Part shown: one piece after another, positions 33,174 to 42,448 of the stretch | Position numbering within the stretch: the first letter of the stretch is position 1 | Layout: each line of letters begins with the position of its first letter | Assembly: GCA_913056175.1 (NCBI GenBank) | Contig: CAJXLM010000015.1 | Location: forward strand, 1 to 56,037 | Source of the DNA: an uncultured Opitutia bacterium | GTDB taxonomy: Bacteria > Verrucomicrobiota > Verrucomicrobiia > Opitutales > Puniceicoccaceae | DNA: 56,037 nt | Direction of reading: 5' to 3' | Notes under the pieces: generated by a model | The model's input: the letters and a program-made list of their open reading frames with translations, nothing else | What the model was told of the DNA's origin: nothing | Database searches by the model: none | Program-made: the position numbers and the translations under genes

Positions 33174-35246
33174 ATGAGCGGAAAGACGCGGCAGCCTTAC
33201 TTGCACCCGGGAGATCCGGTGGACTGGTCCTCGTTGGGGGCGGAGACCCTCGTGGCGGATGTGCGGGAGGGGTTGCGGGAGGCGGAGGAGGGCCTCCGGC
33301 GGATCGAGGCCCTGCCGGAGGGCCAGGCGGGCTACGCGACGGTGATCGAGGCGATGGAGGCGGCGCTGGATCCGGTGGAGGACGCGTGGTCGCTGGCGAG
33401 CCATCTGGACAGCGTGCGCAACACGCCCGAGTTCCGGGCGGCCTACCAGGAGATCCTGCCGGAGGTGAGCGCGTTCTTTGCGGGGATCAGCCTGCGTCCG
33501 GAGTTGTGGAAGCGGGTGCAGGCGGCGGCGGAGCGGGAACGGGGAAAATTGGACGCGGTGCGGGAGCGCGACCTTGAGGAGACCGTGCGGGATTTCCGGG
33601 AGGCGGGTGCGGACCTTGACCCGGAGGCGCAGGAGCGCTTGCGGGCGATCGAGGCGGAGCTGGCCGAGCGGACGCAGAAGTTTGGGGAGAATGTCCTCGA
33701 TTCCACGGAGGCGTGGGAGCGTTACGTCGAGGATCCGGCGGAGCTGGACGGGGTGCCGCCGAGCGTGCAGGAGCAGCTGCGGGCGGATGCGCGGGCCCAC
33801 GGCCGGGGCGACGAGGCCGCTCCCGCCTGGAGGATCACTTTGCAGGCACCCTCCTTCGTGCCGATCCTGCAATACGCGCACAGCGAGGAGCTGCGCCGGG
33901 AGGTCTGGGAGGCGACCACCCGGATCGGGGCGACCCCGGAGCACGACAACCGGGAGCAATTGGCGCCTTTGTTGGCCCTGCGCCGGGAGAAGGCGGAGTT
34001 GCTCGGATTCCCGGATTTCGCGCAGGCGGCCACGGCCCGCCGGATGGTGGGCGGGGGAGCGGAGGCGGAGTCGTTCGTGGACGACCTGCACCGCCGCATC
34101 CGCCCGCGTTTCCGGGAGGAGGTGGAGGAGCTGGAGGAGTTCCGGGCGGCGCAGACCGGCACGGAGCGGCGTCGGCTCGAGCCGTGGGAACTCGGCTACT
34201 GGAGCGAGCGGCTGCGGCGGCACCGCTACGAGTTCGACGAGGAGGAGCTGCGGGCTTACTTCCCGATCGAGGCCGTCCAGGAGGGCCTTTTCCAGCTCGC
34301 CCAGCGCGTTTTCGGCGTGCGCATCGAGCGGCGGGAAGTCGACCCGGAGACCCAGCTCTGGGCGCCGGCCGTCGAGTTCTACGATTTTTATGACCGGGCG
34401 GGGGCCCTGCTCGGCTCATTCTACGCGGACTGGTATCCGCGCAAGGGGAAGCGGGACGGGGCCTGGATGAATCCCCTGCGCTCCGGGCTGCCCCTGTGCC
34501 CCGAGCGGCCCCAGCCGCATCTCGGGGTGATCTGCGGCAACCTTACCCCGCCAGCCGGCGACCGGCCCTCGCTGTTGACCCACCGGGATGTGGAGACCCT
34601 CTTTCACGAGTTTGGCCACCTGCTCCACCACCTCTGCAGCGAGGTGCCCGTGCGATCCCTGGCCGGGACGAACGTGGTTTGGGATTTCGTGGAGTTGCCC
34701 TCGCAGCTCATGGAGAACTGGTGCTGGGAGCGGGAGAGTCTCGACCTCTTCGCGCGGCACCACCAGACCGGCGAGCCCATCCCGGAGGAGCTCTTTGGGC
34801 GCATGCGGGCGGCCCGCAATTTCCAGAGTGCCATGGGGACGATGCGCCAGCTTTCCTTCGCGAAGATGGACCTCGCCCTCCACCGAGGGGGACCCTTCGC
34901 GGACGGGGCGGCGGTGCTCGCCTTCGCCGAGGAGGTGATCGCGGACTACCGGGTGCCCCTGCGCACCGAGCCGCCCCTCATCCTGCCGCGCTTCGGGCAT
35001 CTCTTCAGTTCCCCGACGGGATACGCCGCCGGCTACTACAGCTACCAGTACGCGGAGATGCTGGACGCGGACGCCTTCAACCGCTTCCAGGAGGAGGGCC
35101 TGCTGAGCCCGGCGGTCGGGGGTGAGTTCCGGCGGGCGATCCTCGCGCGCGGCAATGCGGCCCCGGCCGCGCAGCTCTTCCGGGCCTTTCGCGGACGGGA
35201 CCCCGATCCGGAGGCTTTCCTGCGGCGGGCGGGTCTAGCGGGGTAG
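33174..35246 (+). CDS. M3-family zinc oligopeptidase
   Basis: A 690-residue thimet-oligopeptidase-family enzyme degrading short peptides in the cytosol. The zinc motif HEFGH is in TLFHEFGHLLHHL near residue 480, with the third ligand Glu in FVELPSQLMENW near 505. Substrate-binding YYSYQYAEML lies near 620. It resembles PrlC/oligopeptidase A. Start ATG 33174 follows GTAGGGAG closely. The 270-bp gap before it (32904-33173) is locally AT-rich and probably holds the divergent promoters of this gene and the pseudouridine synthase. Confidence 0.93.
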   Translation: MSGKTRQPYLHPGDPVDWSSLGAETLVADVREGLREAEEGLRRIEALPEGQAGYATVIEAMEAALDPVEDAWSLASHLDSVRNTPEFRAAYQEILPEVSAFFAGISLRPELWKRVQAAAERERGKLDAVRERDLEETVRDFREAGADLDPEAQERLRAIEAELAERTQKFGENVLDSTEAWERYVEDPAELDGVPPSVQEQLRADARAHGRGDEAAPAWRITLQAPSFVPILQYAHSEELRREVWEATTRIGATPEHDNREQLAPLLALRREKAELLGFPDFAQAATARRMVGGGAEAESFVDDLHRRIRPRFREEVEELEEFRAAQTGTERRRLEPWELGYWSERLRRHRYEFDEEELRAYFPIEAVQEGLFQLAQRVFGVRIERREVDPETQLWAPAVEFYDFYDRAGALLGSFYADWYPRKGKRDGAWMNPLRSGLPLCPERPQPHLGVICGNLTPPAGDRPSLLTHRDVETLFHEFGHLLHHLCSEVPVRSLAGTNVVWDFVELPSQLMENWCWERESLDLFARHHQTGEPIPEELFGRMRAARNFQSAMGTMRQLSFAKMDLALHRGGPFADGAAVLAFAEEVIADYRVPLRTEPPLILPRFGHLFSSPTGYAAGYYSYQYAEMLDADAFNRFQEEGLLSPAVGGEFRRAILARGNAAPAAQLFRAFRGRDPDPEAFLRRAGLAG

Positions 35247-35360
35247 GATGCGGGGAGAGGTGGCCCGGCGGGGGCGGAGACCGAATTCGGTGCGGATGCG
35301 TTCGGTCCCGCTTGCAATGGTGCGTAATTCTTTTCCAATAGAAGGTAACATTTTCTCATC

Positions 35361-36026
35361 ATGACACCGTTCCTTTTCCTGATCATTCCGACGATCCTCC
35401 TCGGCCTCTGGGCCCAGCACCGCGTGGGCTCGACTTACAAGAAGTACGCCCAGGTGCAGTCCCGCGGGGGAATCACCGGGGCGGAGGCGGCGCAGTATGT
35501 CATGCGCCAGGCCGGAATCCGCGATGTGGAGATCGTCCCGATCCGGGGCCATCTCACCGATCACTACGATCCCACCAAGAAGCGGCTTTGCCTGAGCGAG
35601 GAGAACTACGGCGGGCACAGCTTGGCGGCTCTCGGGGTGGCCGCTCACGAAGCGGGCCACGCCATCCAGCACAAGGTGGGCTACGGCATGCTCAAGGCCC
35701 GGATGGCTCTCGTGCCGGCGACCCAGTTCGCCTCGCAGATCCTGCCGATCGCGATCATCGGGGGCTTCCTTTTCCACGCAACCGGGTTGATCCTGCTCGG
35801 GGTGGCCGCCTACGCGATCCTCACCCTCTTCCAGCTGATCACCCTGCCCGTGGAGTTCGACGCGAGCAAGCGGGCGGTGGCCCAACTCGACACTCTCGGG
35901 ATCATCAGCGCGGACGAGTTGCCCGGGGTCAAGCAGACCCTGAATGCGGCTGGCTGGACCTACGTGGCCGCCTTCATCTCCTCCCTCGCCTGGTTGCTGT
36001 ACTTCATCCTCGCCGCTCGGCGGTAG
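35361..36026 (+). CDS. YugP-type membrane zinc metallopeptidase
   Basis: A 221-residue membrane protein of the Zn_peptidase_2 (YugP) family. The N-terminus is a membrane helix followed by QHRVGSTYKKYAQV. The zinc motif is AAHEAGHAIQH near residue 92, and LITLPVEFDASKRA near 155-168 supplies the third ligand region. Further membrane segments lie near 125-150 and at the C-terminus. The physiological substrate is unknown. No family member is adjacent. Confidence 0.9.
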   Translation: MTPFLFLIIPTILLGLWAQHRVGSTYKKYAQVQSRGGITGAEAAQYVMRQAGIRDVEIVPIRGHLTDHYDPTKKRLCLSEENYGGHSLAALGVAAHEAGHAIQHKVGYGMLKARMALVPATQFASQILPIAIIGGFLFHATGLILLGVAAYAILTLFQLITLPVEFDASKRAVAQLDTLGIISADELPGVKQTLNAAGWTYVAAFISSLAWLLYFILAARR

Positions 36027-36174
36027 GGAGGGACCGCCGGGGCGGCCCGGGCGCTCTCCCCGTGCGCAGTGCGGGGCTGGCGTTCGCGGGTGTTTCCGGG
36101 CGAGGGGCCCCGTCTTCCGGCGCCAACCCCATTTTCGGCTGGCTGCCGGCCCGGCGCGTCGTTCCGTTGGCGGG

Positions 36175-36420
36175 ATGACGCCACAGGAACAAAATTTCGA
36201 GGACTACAAGCGGGCGGAGGCCCGTGCGCTCGAGCTGCTCGCGGAGATGCGGGCGGTGACCCCGAAGAAGGTGGACATCGAGCTGGCGCTGCTCGTGGCC
36301 GTCTTCGAGCTGCACCGCGGGGAGCAGCCGCCGGAGATCATCGGCGGGATCATCCAGAAGCACCTCGAGACGATCATCCCCTTCTACCGGGAGGGTGGGC
36401 AGCAGGGCGGGGGCCACTGA
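36175..36420 (+). CDS. Hypothetical helical protein (81 residues)
   Basis: A small, soluble, mostly helical protein of 81 residues with charged start (TPQEQNFEDYKRAEARALELL) and a middle hydrophobic helix (VDIELALLVAVFELHRG). It ends in a Gly/Gln-rich tail. I do not recognise the family. GC use resembles neighbours and the ATG lies behind GGCGGG, so a real gene is likely. It stands 148 bp downstream of the YugP gene and convergent to the SDR gene. Confidence 0.6.
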   Translation: MTPQEQNFEDYKRAEARALELLAEMRAVTPKKVDIELALLVAVFELHRGEQPPEIIGGIIQKHLETIIPFYREGGQQGGGH

Positions 36421-36446
36421 GCGCTCCCCGTCGGCGGGCGAGGGGC

Positions 36447-37211
36447 TCAGCTGCAGACCAGTCCGCCGTCGACGACCAGGGTCTGCCCGGTCACCGCACG
36501 CGCCCACGGGGAAGCGAAGAAGAGGGCGGCGTCGGCCAGTTCCGCGGGCGTAGTGACGTGGCCGAGGGGGGTCTGTTGCGCGATCAGGTCGAAGACCTCC
36601 GGGGGCGTGGCCGCGCTCGCGTCGGTGGTACGGAGCAGTCCCCCGGCGATCATGTTGACGGTGACCCCGAGGGGTCCCAGCTCCCGGGAAAGCGTGCGGG
36701 TGAAGGCCTGGAGCGCTCCCTTGGCGGCGGTGTAGTCGTGGTAGGGGACCACGGGGTTCTGGACGAGGTTGCTGCCAATGGTGAGGACGCTTCCGCCGCC
36801 CTCCGCCTCGAAGTGCGGACGAAGGGCCTGGACGGCGTGGAGGGCGCCGCCCACGGCGACCTCCGCCTGGGCGGAGAAATCTCCCCAGGAGAGGGTCTCC
36901 AGGGGTGTGCGCGCGTCTCCGTTGAAGGAAAAATCGGCGAGGGCGTTGTGGACGAGCACGGTGGGCGGGCCGAGGGTCCGCGCGATCTCCGCGACCATGG
37001 CAAGGACCGCGTCCCGATCGGTGAGGTCAGCGGAAAAGGCGGCGGCGCGGGGACCGAGTTCCGCGGCGAGGGCTTCTGCCGCGGCGGCGCTCCGGCGGTA
37101 GTTGAGGGCCACGCGGGCCCCCTCCCAGGCGAAGGCCCGGGCAAGGGCGGCCCCGAGACCGCGGCCGGCCCCGGTGATCAGGACGGTCTGGTTTTCGAGG
37201 GAGGGCGGCAT
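36447..37211 (-). CDS. Short-chain dehydrogenase/reductase
   Basis: A 254-residue SDR with cofactor motif TGAGRGLG near residue 14, the second strand ending in NYRR (which favours NADP), active-site SxxxxxxYDYTAAK region with Tyr and Lys in HDYTAAKGA near 157, and closing VDGGLVC. The NNAG-like motif reads HNALAD, a deviation. It resembles FabG-type reductases of unassigned substrate. Start ATG 37211; the dapL stop lies 123 bp upstream in the same orientation. Confidence 0.88.
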   Translation of the reverse strand: MPPSLENQTVLITGAGRGLGAALARAFAWEGARVALNYRRSAAAAEALAAELGPRAAAFSADLTDRDAVLAMVAEIARTLGPPTVLVHNALADFSFNGDARTPLETLSWGDFSAQAEVAVGGALHAVQALRPHFEAEGGGSVLTIGSNLVQNPVVPYHDYTAAKGALQAFTRTLSRELGPLGVTVNMIAGGLLRTTDASAATPPEVFDLIAQQTPLGHVTTPAELADAALFFASPWARAVTGQTLVVDGGLVCS

Positions 37212-37333
37212 GGAAATCGGGCGAGGAGGTTCGGGGTGAGTGCCGGGGCGATCCGGGACGGGCGTGCCGTCTCGAGGAGAGCGGTGCCGCTTTCGGCGGC
37301 TGCTCCCCTTGGGGCGCCGACCGCCCCTGTCCC

Positions 37334-38602
37334 TCACGCACTGACCGCGGCCGGCTCGAAGCGGAAGCTGTACTTGCCGAGGCGCGCGGAAATCTCCTCG
37401 ACGATGCGCTGCTCGTTGGCTTCCCCCGGGGCGGCGAAGGTCACTGAAAAGCGGACGAAGGCTCCCACCTCATCCCAGGGGACGGTGCTGACCAGCTCGT
37501 TGCGGATGAGCCACTGGCTGAACTCCTCCGCGCTGGCGAAGGTCGTTTCCCGGCCGTCGGCGTCCACCGCGCTGGTCGGGCAGGGCACGTAGAGGAAGAA
37601 GGATCCGGCCGGCTTCTCCACCGTGAAGCCGTGCGAGCGGAGCGCCTTCACCAACAGGTCCATGCGCCGGGAGTACTTCCGGGCGATCTCCTCGGTGATC
37701 CAGGGATTGGCGAGGGCGACCTCGGCGGCTTTCTGGATGCCGAGGAACTGGCCGGAGTCGGAGTTGTCCTTCACATGGCCGTAGGCCTGCACGAGGCGCT
37801 CGTTGCCGACCACGAAGCCGATGCGCCAGCCCGTCATGTTGAAACTCTTGGAGAGGGAGTGCAGCTCCACGCCGACCTCCTTGCCGCCCGGGACCTGGAG
37901 CAGGGAGAGCGGTTTCTCGTCGAAGACCAGGGCGGCGTAGGCGGCGTCCTGGATCACCACCAGCCCGTGCTCCTTGGCGAAGGCGACGACCTCCCGGTAG
38001 AATTCCTCCGTGGCGGAGGCACCCGTCGGGTTGTTCGGGTAGTTCAGCACGAGCACCTTGGCGCGCTCGAGCTGGTCCGCCGGCACGGCGCGGAGGTCGG
38101 GGAGGAAGTTGTGGGCGGCCTCGAGGGGCAGGTGGTGGACCTCCCCACCGAAGTAGCGCGCGTGGGTGCCGAAGACCGGGTAGCCGGGACTGGTGAGGAG
38201 GGCGACATCCCCGGGGTTGATGAGGGCCGCCGCGAGGTAGGTGAGGGCGGTCTTCGAGCCGATGGAGTGGAGGACCTCGCGCTGGGGATCGATCCCGGTG
38301 ACCCCGAAGACCCGCTCCATGTACTGGGCGGCGGCCCCTTTCAGCGACTCGTTGCCATTGTCGGCGTAGCCCCGGTTCTCCGGGAGGGCCGCCTCGTGCT
38401 GGAGGGCGGCGACCACCTCCGGGTAGGCCATCTCGTCCGGCTCGCCGACGCCCATGTCGATGAGGGCGGTCTCCGGATGGGCCTCGGTGGCCTCCTTCTT
38501 GGCCTGCTTGATCTTGGCGAACTTGTAGACGGCGGTGTCCTTGCCGAAGGAGGAACCGCCGATGCGGTCGGCGAACAATTGCTGGAGGTAAGGATCGGCC
38601 AT
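37334..38602 (-). CDS. dapL: LL-diaminopimelate aminotransferase
   Basis: A 422-residue class I/II aminotransferase. DapL makes LL-diaminopimelate directly from tetrahydrodipicolinate in Chlamydia, Verrucomicrobia, plants and others. The N-terminus LFADRIGGSSFGKDTAVYKF, with MGVGEPDEMAY and NRGYADNG near residues 50-85, is characteristic of DapL. The PLP lysine is in LHSLSKSFNMTGWRIGF near 248-264, and NYPNNPTGA near 187 is the family signature. The DapF-like product at 13161-13997 would act next. It strongly supports the suggested phylum. Confidence 0.93.
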   Translation of the reverse strand: MADPYLQQLFADRIGGSSFGKDTAVYKFAKIKQAKKEATEAHPETALIDMGVGEPDEMAYPEVVAALQHEAALPENRGYADNGNESLKGAAAQYMERVFGVTGIDPQREVLHSIGSKTALTYLAAALINPGDVALLTSPGYPVFGTHARYFGGEVHHLPLEAAHNFLPDLRAVPADQLERAKVLVLNYPNNPTGASATEEFYREVVAFAKEHGLVVIQDAAYAALVFDEKPLSLLQVPGGKEVGVELHSLSKSFNMTGWRIGFVVGNERLVQAYGHVKDNSDSGQFLGIQKAAEVALANPWITEEIARKYSRRMDLLVKALRSHGFTVEKPAGSFFLYVPCPTSAVDADGRETTFASAEEFSQWLIRNELVSTVPWDEVGAFVRFSVTFAAPGEANEQRIVEEISARLGKYSFRFEPAAVSA

Positions 38603-38778
38603 GGCGATCAGCGTGCGGTGCGTGGCGGAATGTTCAAGGAACCTTTTGGCCGGAAGGGTGCGGGGATCGGGGAGGGAGAGGGTGCGGGGCCGTCAGCCGA
38701 AAGGCGGTGAGGGGGGGCGGGCGGGGCGGCCGGGATTTGTTTTGAACCGGGGGTGGCTTTGCTCTTGGGTGCACGGTC

Positions 38779-39621
38779 ATGCAAGTGGTCGCTTCGATCC
38801 ACGAGATGCAGTCCCTCTCCATGGCGACGCGTTTCAAGGGTAGCCTGATCGGGTTGGTGCCGACCATGGGGGCCCTCCACGCCGGGCACCGCGAACTCAT
38901 CCGGCTGGCCCGGGAGAAGGCCGACTTCACGGTGGTCTCCCTCTTCGTGAATCCGAAGCAGTTTGGCCCGAACGAGGACTTCGAGAAGTATCCCCGCGAC
39001 TTCGAGGCGGACCGCGCGGTCTGCGAGGAGGAGGGGGTCGACCTCGTCTTCTGCCCCACTGCGGGAGAGCTCTATCCGGAGCACTACTCCGTCTATGTGG
39101 AGGAGGAGATGGTGAGCAAGGGACTCTGCGGGATATCCCGGCCCCACCACTTCAAGGGGGTCACCACGGTCGTGGCCAAGCTCTTCAACATCGTCCGGCC
39201 GGATGTCGCCGTGTTCGGCCAGAAGGACGCGCAGCAGTCGGCGGTCCTCCGCAAGATGGTCGAGGATCTGCACATGCCGATCGAAATCGTGGTGGGGGAG
39301 ACGGTGCGGGAGGACGACGGGCTCGCCCTGAGCTCCCGCAACCGCTACCTCACTCCCGAGCAGCGGGCCGACGCCCGCCACATTTACGAGGCCCTCCTCA
39401 CCGGCAAGGAGCTTGTCGACCAAGGCAACCACTCCGTGGACCGGATCATCGCCGAGGTCACCCACACTCTCGCCCGCAGCCGGCGCATCCGGGTGATTTA
39501 CGCGGAGGTCGTGGACCGCCGGTACATGCAAAAAATGCGCGAGGTGGTGCCGGGCGAGTCCCTCATCGCGGTCGCCTGCTGGGTCGACCAGACCCGGCTC
39601 ATCGACAACTTGAAGATCTGA
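38779..39621 (+). CDS. panC: Pantothenate synthetase
   Basis: A 280-residue ligase joining pantoate and beta-alanine with ATP in coenzyme A synthesis. It shows LVPTMGALHAGHREL near residue 28 (HIGH-type ATP site), SLFVNPKQFGPNEDFEKYPR near 56-75, VFGQKDAQQ near 149 and the KMSKS-like LSSRNRYL near 185. Length is normal. nadB follows after 82 bp on the same strand. Confidence 0.95.
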   Translation: MQVVASIHEMQSLSMATRFKGSLIGLVPTMGALHAGHRELIRLAREKADFTVVSLFVNPKQFGPNEDFEKYPRDFEADRAVCEEEGVDLVFCPTAGELYPEHYSVYVEEEMVSKGLCGISRPHHFKGVTTVVAKLFNIVRPDVAVFGQKDAQQSAVLRKMVEDLHMPIEIVVGETVREDDGLALSSRNRYLTPEQRADARHIYEALLTGKELVDQGNHSVDRIIAEVTHTLARSRRIRVIYAEVVDRRYMQKMREVVPGESLIAVACWVDQTRLIDNLKI

Positions 39622-39703
39622 CCTCCGCGGGTCAGCCGGGGACGCGGACTTTCCCGCTGGTACCGGTTGCCCTCCGCCGTTTTTCCTTCCCCGTTCCCGA
39701 TCC

Positions 39704-41311
39704 GTGGAGACCCTCGACTACGACGCTGTCGTCATCGGCAGCGGGATCGCCGGCCTCAGCTTCGCCCTCCGCCTGGCCCGGCGGGGACGGAGCGTTTGCG
39801 TGGTCACCAAGAAGGACAGCGCCGAGTCGAATACCAACTACGCGCAGGGCGGGATCGCCGCGGTGACCTCGGCCACGGACGATTTCGACCTGCACGTGGC
39901 CGACACGCTGGCCGCCGGGGACGGGCTGTGCGATGAGGAGGTTGTCCGGGCGATCGTCGCGGAGGGACCCGAGCGGGTGCGCGAGATCGTGGAGCTGGGG
40001 GTGGAGTTCTCCCGGCTGGAGGGTGGCGACTATTCCCTCGGCAAGGAGGGGGGGCACTCCAAGCGGCGAGTCCTCCACGTGCAGGACATGACCGGCCGGG
40101 CCATCGAGGAGGCGCTCCTCCGGGCGGTCGCCGCCGAGGAGCGGATCAGCCTCCGCGAGCACTGCATGGGGATCGACTTGCTCACCACGCGGAAGCTCAA
40201 GAAATTCGGTTTCCACAGCGAGGACCCGGTCAATCGGGTGGTGGGTCTCTACGCCTACGACCGCGAGGCGGGCGGCGTGATTGCCCTTCGCTGTGGGGCG
40301 GTCCTCCTCGCCACGGGCGGTGCCGGGCAAGTCTACCAGTTCACCACGAATCCTCCGATTGCCACAGGCGACGGCATCGCCATGGCCTACCGGGCGGGCG
40401 CGGAGGTGCGGAACCTCGAGTTTGTCCAGTTCCACCCCACCGCCTTTTTCTCGCCGGAGGGGGAGCGTTTTCTCATCAGCGAGGCCGTCCGCGGCGAGGG
40501 TGCACTCCTGCGCAACGCCGATGGCGAGGCCTTCATGGAGCACTACCATCCCCGCCGGGACCTGGCCCCGCGCGACATTGTGGCCCGGGCCATCGACGCG
40601 GAGATGAAGCGCTCCGGTGCCCGCTTTGTCTCCCTCGACCTGACCGCCCGCTCCGCCGGAGAGATCGCCGCGCGTTTCCCCGCGATCGACCACCACTGCC
40701 GGAAGCACGGCTATGCTCCGGACAAGGACTGGATCCCGGTGGTGCCCGCGGCCCACTACCTTTGCGGCGGGGTGACCACCCACCTCACCGGGGAGACCAC
40801 CCTCGCCGGCCTCTATGCCTGCGGCGAGGTTGCCCACACCGGGCTGCACGGGGCCAACCGCCTCGCCTCGAACAGCCTCCTCGAGGCCCTCGTCCTCGCG
40901 GCCCGGGCGGTGGACACCGTCGAGGAGCGCCTCGCCCATGCCGAGCCCCTGCCGGTGAATCTCCCCGCCTGGGTGGATGGGAATGTCAGCGACTCCGACG
41001 AGAGGGTCGTGCTCATCCACAACTGGCATGAGCTGCGCCGTACTCTCTGGGACTACATGGGGATCGTCCGGTCCACCAAGCGCCTCGAGCGCGCCCGCGC
41101 CCGGATCGAGCTGCTCTCCCGGGAGATCAACGACTACTACTGGAACTTCCGGGTCGAGCCCATGCTCCTCGAGCTGCGCAACATGGTGGAGGTGGCCGGA
41201 CTCATGGTCGCCTGCGCGCTCCAGCGGAAGGAGAGCCGCGGACTCCACCATACCCTGGACCATCCCTCCCACTTGCCCGAGGCCCACGACACTGTGCTGC
41301 AGGGGCGTTGA
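39704..41311 (+). CDS. nadB: L-aspartate oxidase
   Basis: A 535-residue FAD enzyme that oxidises aspartate to iminoaspartate, the first step of de novo NAD synthesis. FAD-binding GSGIAGLSFALRLA near residue 11, NYAQGGIAAV near 41, ATGGAGQVYQFTTNPPIATGDG near 204, EFVQFHPTAF near 240, and GANRLASNSLLEALV near 386 are all present. A helical C-terminal domain follows. Start GTG 39704. With pncB-pncA elsewhere, the organism has both de novo and salvage routes; nadA and nadC are not in the window. Confidence 0.95.
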   Translation: METLDYDAVVIGSGIAGLSFALRLARRGRSVCVVTKKDSAESNTNYAQGGIAAVTSATDDFDLHVADTLAAGDGLCDEEVVRAIVAEGPERVREIVELGVEFSRLEGGDYSLGKEGGHSKRRVLHVQDMTGRAIEEALLRAVAAEERISLREHCMGIDLLTTRKLKKFGFHSEDPVNRVVGLYAYDREAGGVIALRCGAVLLATGGAGQVYQFTTNPPIATGDGIAMAYRAGAEVRNLEFVQFHPTAFFSPEGERFLISEAVRGEGALLRNADGEAFMEHYHPRRDLAPRDIVARAIDAEMKRSGARFVSLDLTARSAGEIAARFPAIDHHCRKHGYAPDKDWIPVVPAAHYLCGGVTTHLTGETTLAGLYACGEVAHTGLHGANRLASNSLLEALVLAARAVDTVEERLAHAEPLPVNLPAWVDGNVSDSDERVVLIHNWHELRRTLWDYMGIVRSTKRLERARARIELLSREINDYYWNFRVEPMLLELRNMVEVAGLMVACALQRKESRGLHHTLDHPSHLPEAHDTVLQGR

Positions 41312-41386
41312 GGGCCGGGGATGGCCGGGTCCGCCCGGGTGCCCTCCCCGGGACCCCGGGACTGTCGGACTTGGGAGGCCCGGCCA

Positions 41387-42319
41387 TCACGGGGATTTCC
41401 CGTTCCCGCCGGTGGGGGCCGTCCACCGGCGGAAGTCCCGCCGGGCCACCTCGCGGAGGATTTCCCGGAAACGGTCCACGAGGAGGGAGTCCTCCCGGTC
41501 CAGCCGGGCGAGGCCGAGGGTGCTGCGGGCCCCGGCCGCCCGCAGCTTCCGGTAGACGACCCCTTCCCGGTGCAGGTTGCCGCTCGACTCGGCGAGCAGG
41601 GCGATGCCCATGCCGCTGGCCACCAGCCCGATGACCGTCTGCAGGTGAACCGCGTACTGGGCCACCCGGGGGAGGGCCCCGACGGTGGCGAGCAGTTCCA
41701 CGATCTGGGCGTGGGACCCCGGCTCCAGCCGGCGCTGGAAGAAGATCAGCGGGAGGGGGGCAATGTCGCGGACTGAGAGCGATTTCCTCCCCTCCAGCGC
41801 ATGACCGCTGGGCAGGGCCACGATCATCGGCTCCTCCAGAAGGGGCTCGAAATGGATTTCCGGGGAGCGCATCGGCAGGCGGACCAGCCCGGCCTCAATC
41901 CGCCCCTCGTAAAGAGCATCCACCTGCTCCCCGCTGGCCAGTTCCTGCAGGTCGAGGTCGACTCCCGGATAACGCTCGCGGAAAATCCCGAGGGCGGTCG
42001 GCAGGAGGCTCAGGGTGGCCGAGCTGACGAAACCGATGGCGAGTCGACCCCGGTTGCCCTCGGCGGCCCCGCGCGCTTCCGCGCCGGCCTCCTCCACGGC
42101 TGCGAGGATCTCCCGGGCCCGTCCGAGGAAGGCGCGGCCGGCGTCGGTCAGGGCGACCCGGCGGGTGCTCCGCTCCAGCAGGGTGGTGCCGAGTTCCTCC
42201 TCGAGCGCCTTGATCTGGGTGCTCAGGGGAGGCTGGCTCAGGTGGAGGCGCTGGGCGGCCCGGCCGAAATTTCTCTCCTCGGCGACCGCCACGAAGTAGC
42301 GCAGTTGGCGGAGCTCCAT
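41387..42319 (-). CDS. LysR-family transcriptional regulator
   Basis: A 310-residue LysR regulator. The winged helix spans residues 1-60 (LRYFVAVAEERNFGRAAQRLHLSQPPLSTQIKALE, split motif), followed by an effector domain with the RGRLAIGFVSSATLSLLP region. It most resembles the CatR/BenM branch that controls aromatic or amine catabolism. It is divergent from the flavin oxidase/Rieske genes and two inverted repeats lie between, so it is the likely regulator of that set. Confidence 0.92.
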   Translation of the reverse strand: MELRQLRYFVAVAEERNFGRAAQRLHLSQPPLSTQIKALEEELGTTLLERSTRRVALTDAGRAFLGRAREILAAVEEAGAEARGAAEGNRGRLAIGFVSSATLSLLPTALGIFRERYPGVDLDLQELASGEQVDALYEGRIEAGLVRLPMRSPEIHFEPLLEEPMIVALPSGHALEGRKSLSVRDIAPLPLIFFQRRLEPGSHAQIVELLATVGALPRVAQYAVHLQTVIGLVASGMGIALLAESSGNLHREGVVYRKLRAAGARSTLGLARLDREDSLLVDRFREILREVARRDFRRWTAPTGGNGKSP

Positions 42320-42341
42320 AGGATTCTTTTCTAAAACCTAT
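42318..42341. promoter_or_regulatory. Candidate LysR-type binding site (proximal)
   Basis: ATAGG (42318-42322) and CCTAT (42337-42341) are perfect inverted half-sites, extended by TT and AA. The site covers the start codon of the lysR gene, so binding would repress its own translation or transcription. Confidence 0.4.
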
Positions 42342-42361
42342 CAAAAATCCCGTCAAAGTTA

Positions 42362-42374
42362 TATTGGACCAATA
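42362..42374. promoter_or_regulatory. Candidate LysR-type binding site (distal)
   Basis: TATTGG-a-CCAATA is a perfect palindrome with 6-bp arms in the divergent gap, 75 bp before the flavin oxidase start. It fits a recognition site of a dimeric regulator; no -10/-35 pair was assigned. Confidence 0.45.
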
Positions 42375-42448
42375 GAAGAACCCGAGGTATCCTCTCGGCG
42401 TTTTATTCCTGAACGGAACCCGGAACCCCTGAGACCCCAGCCCCTCCC

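Noticed and set aside
41320-41388. Inverted repeat GATGGCCGGG/CCCGGCCATC between nadB and lysR
   Set aside because: Arms are 49 bp apart and there is no T-run, so it is not a convincing terminator; it may be chance in GC-rich DNA.
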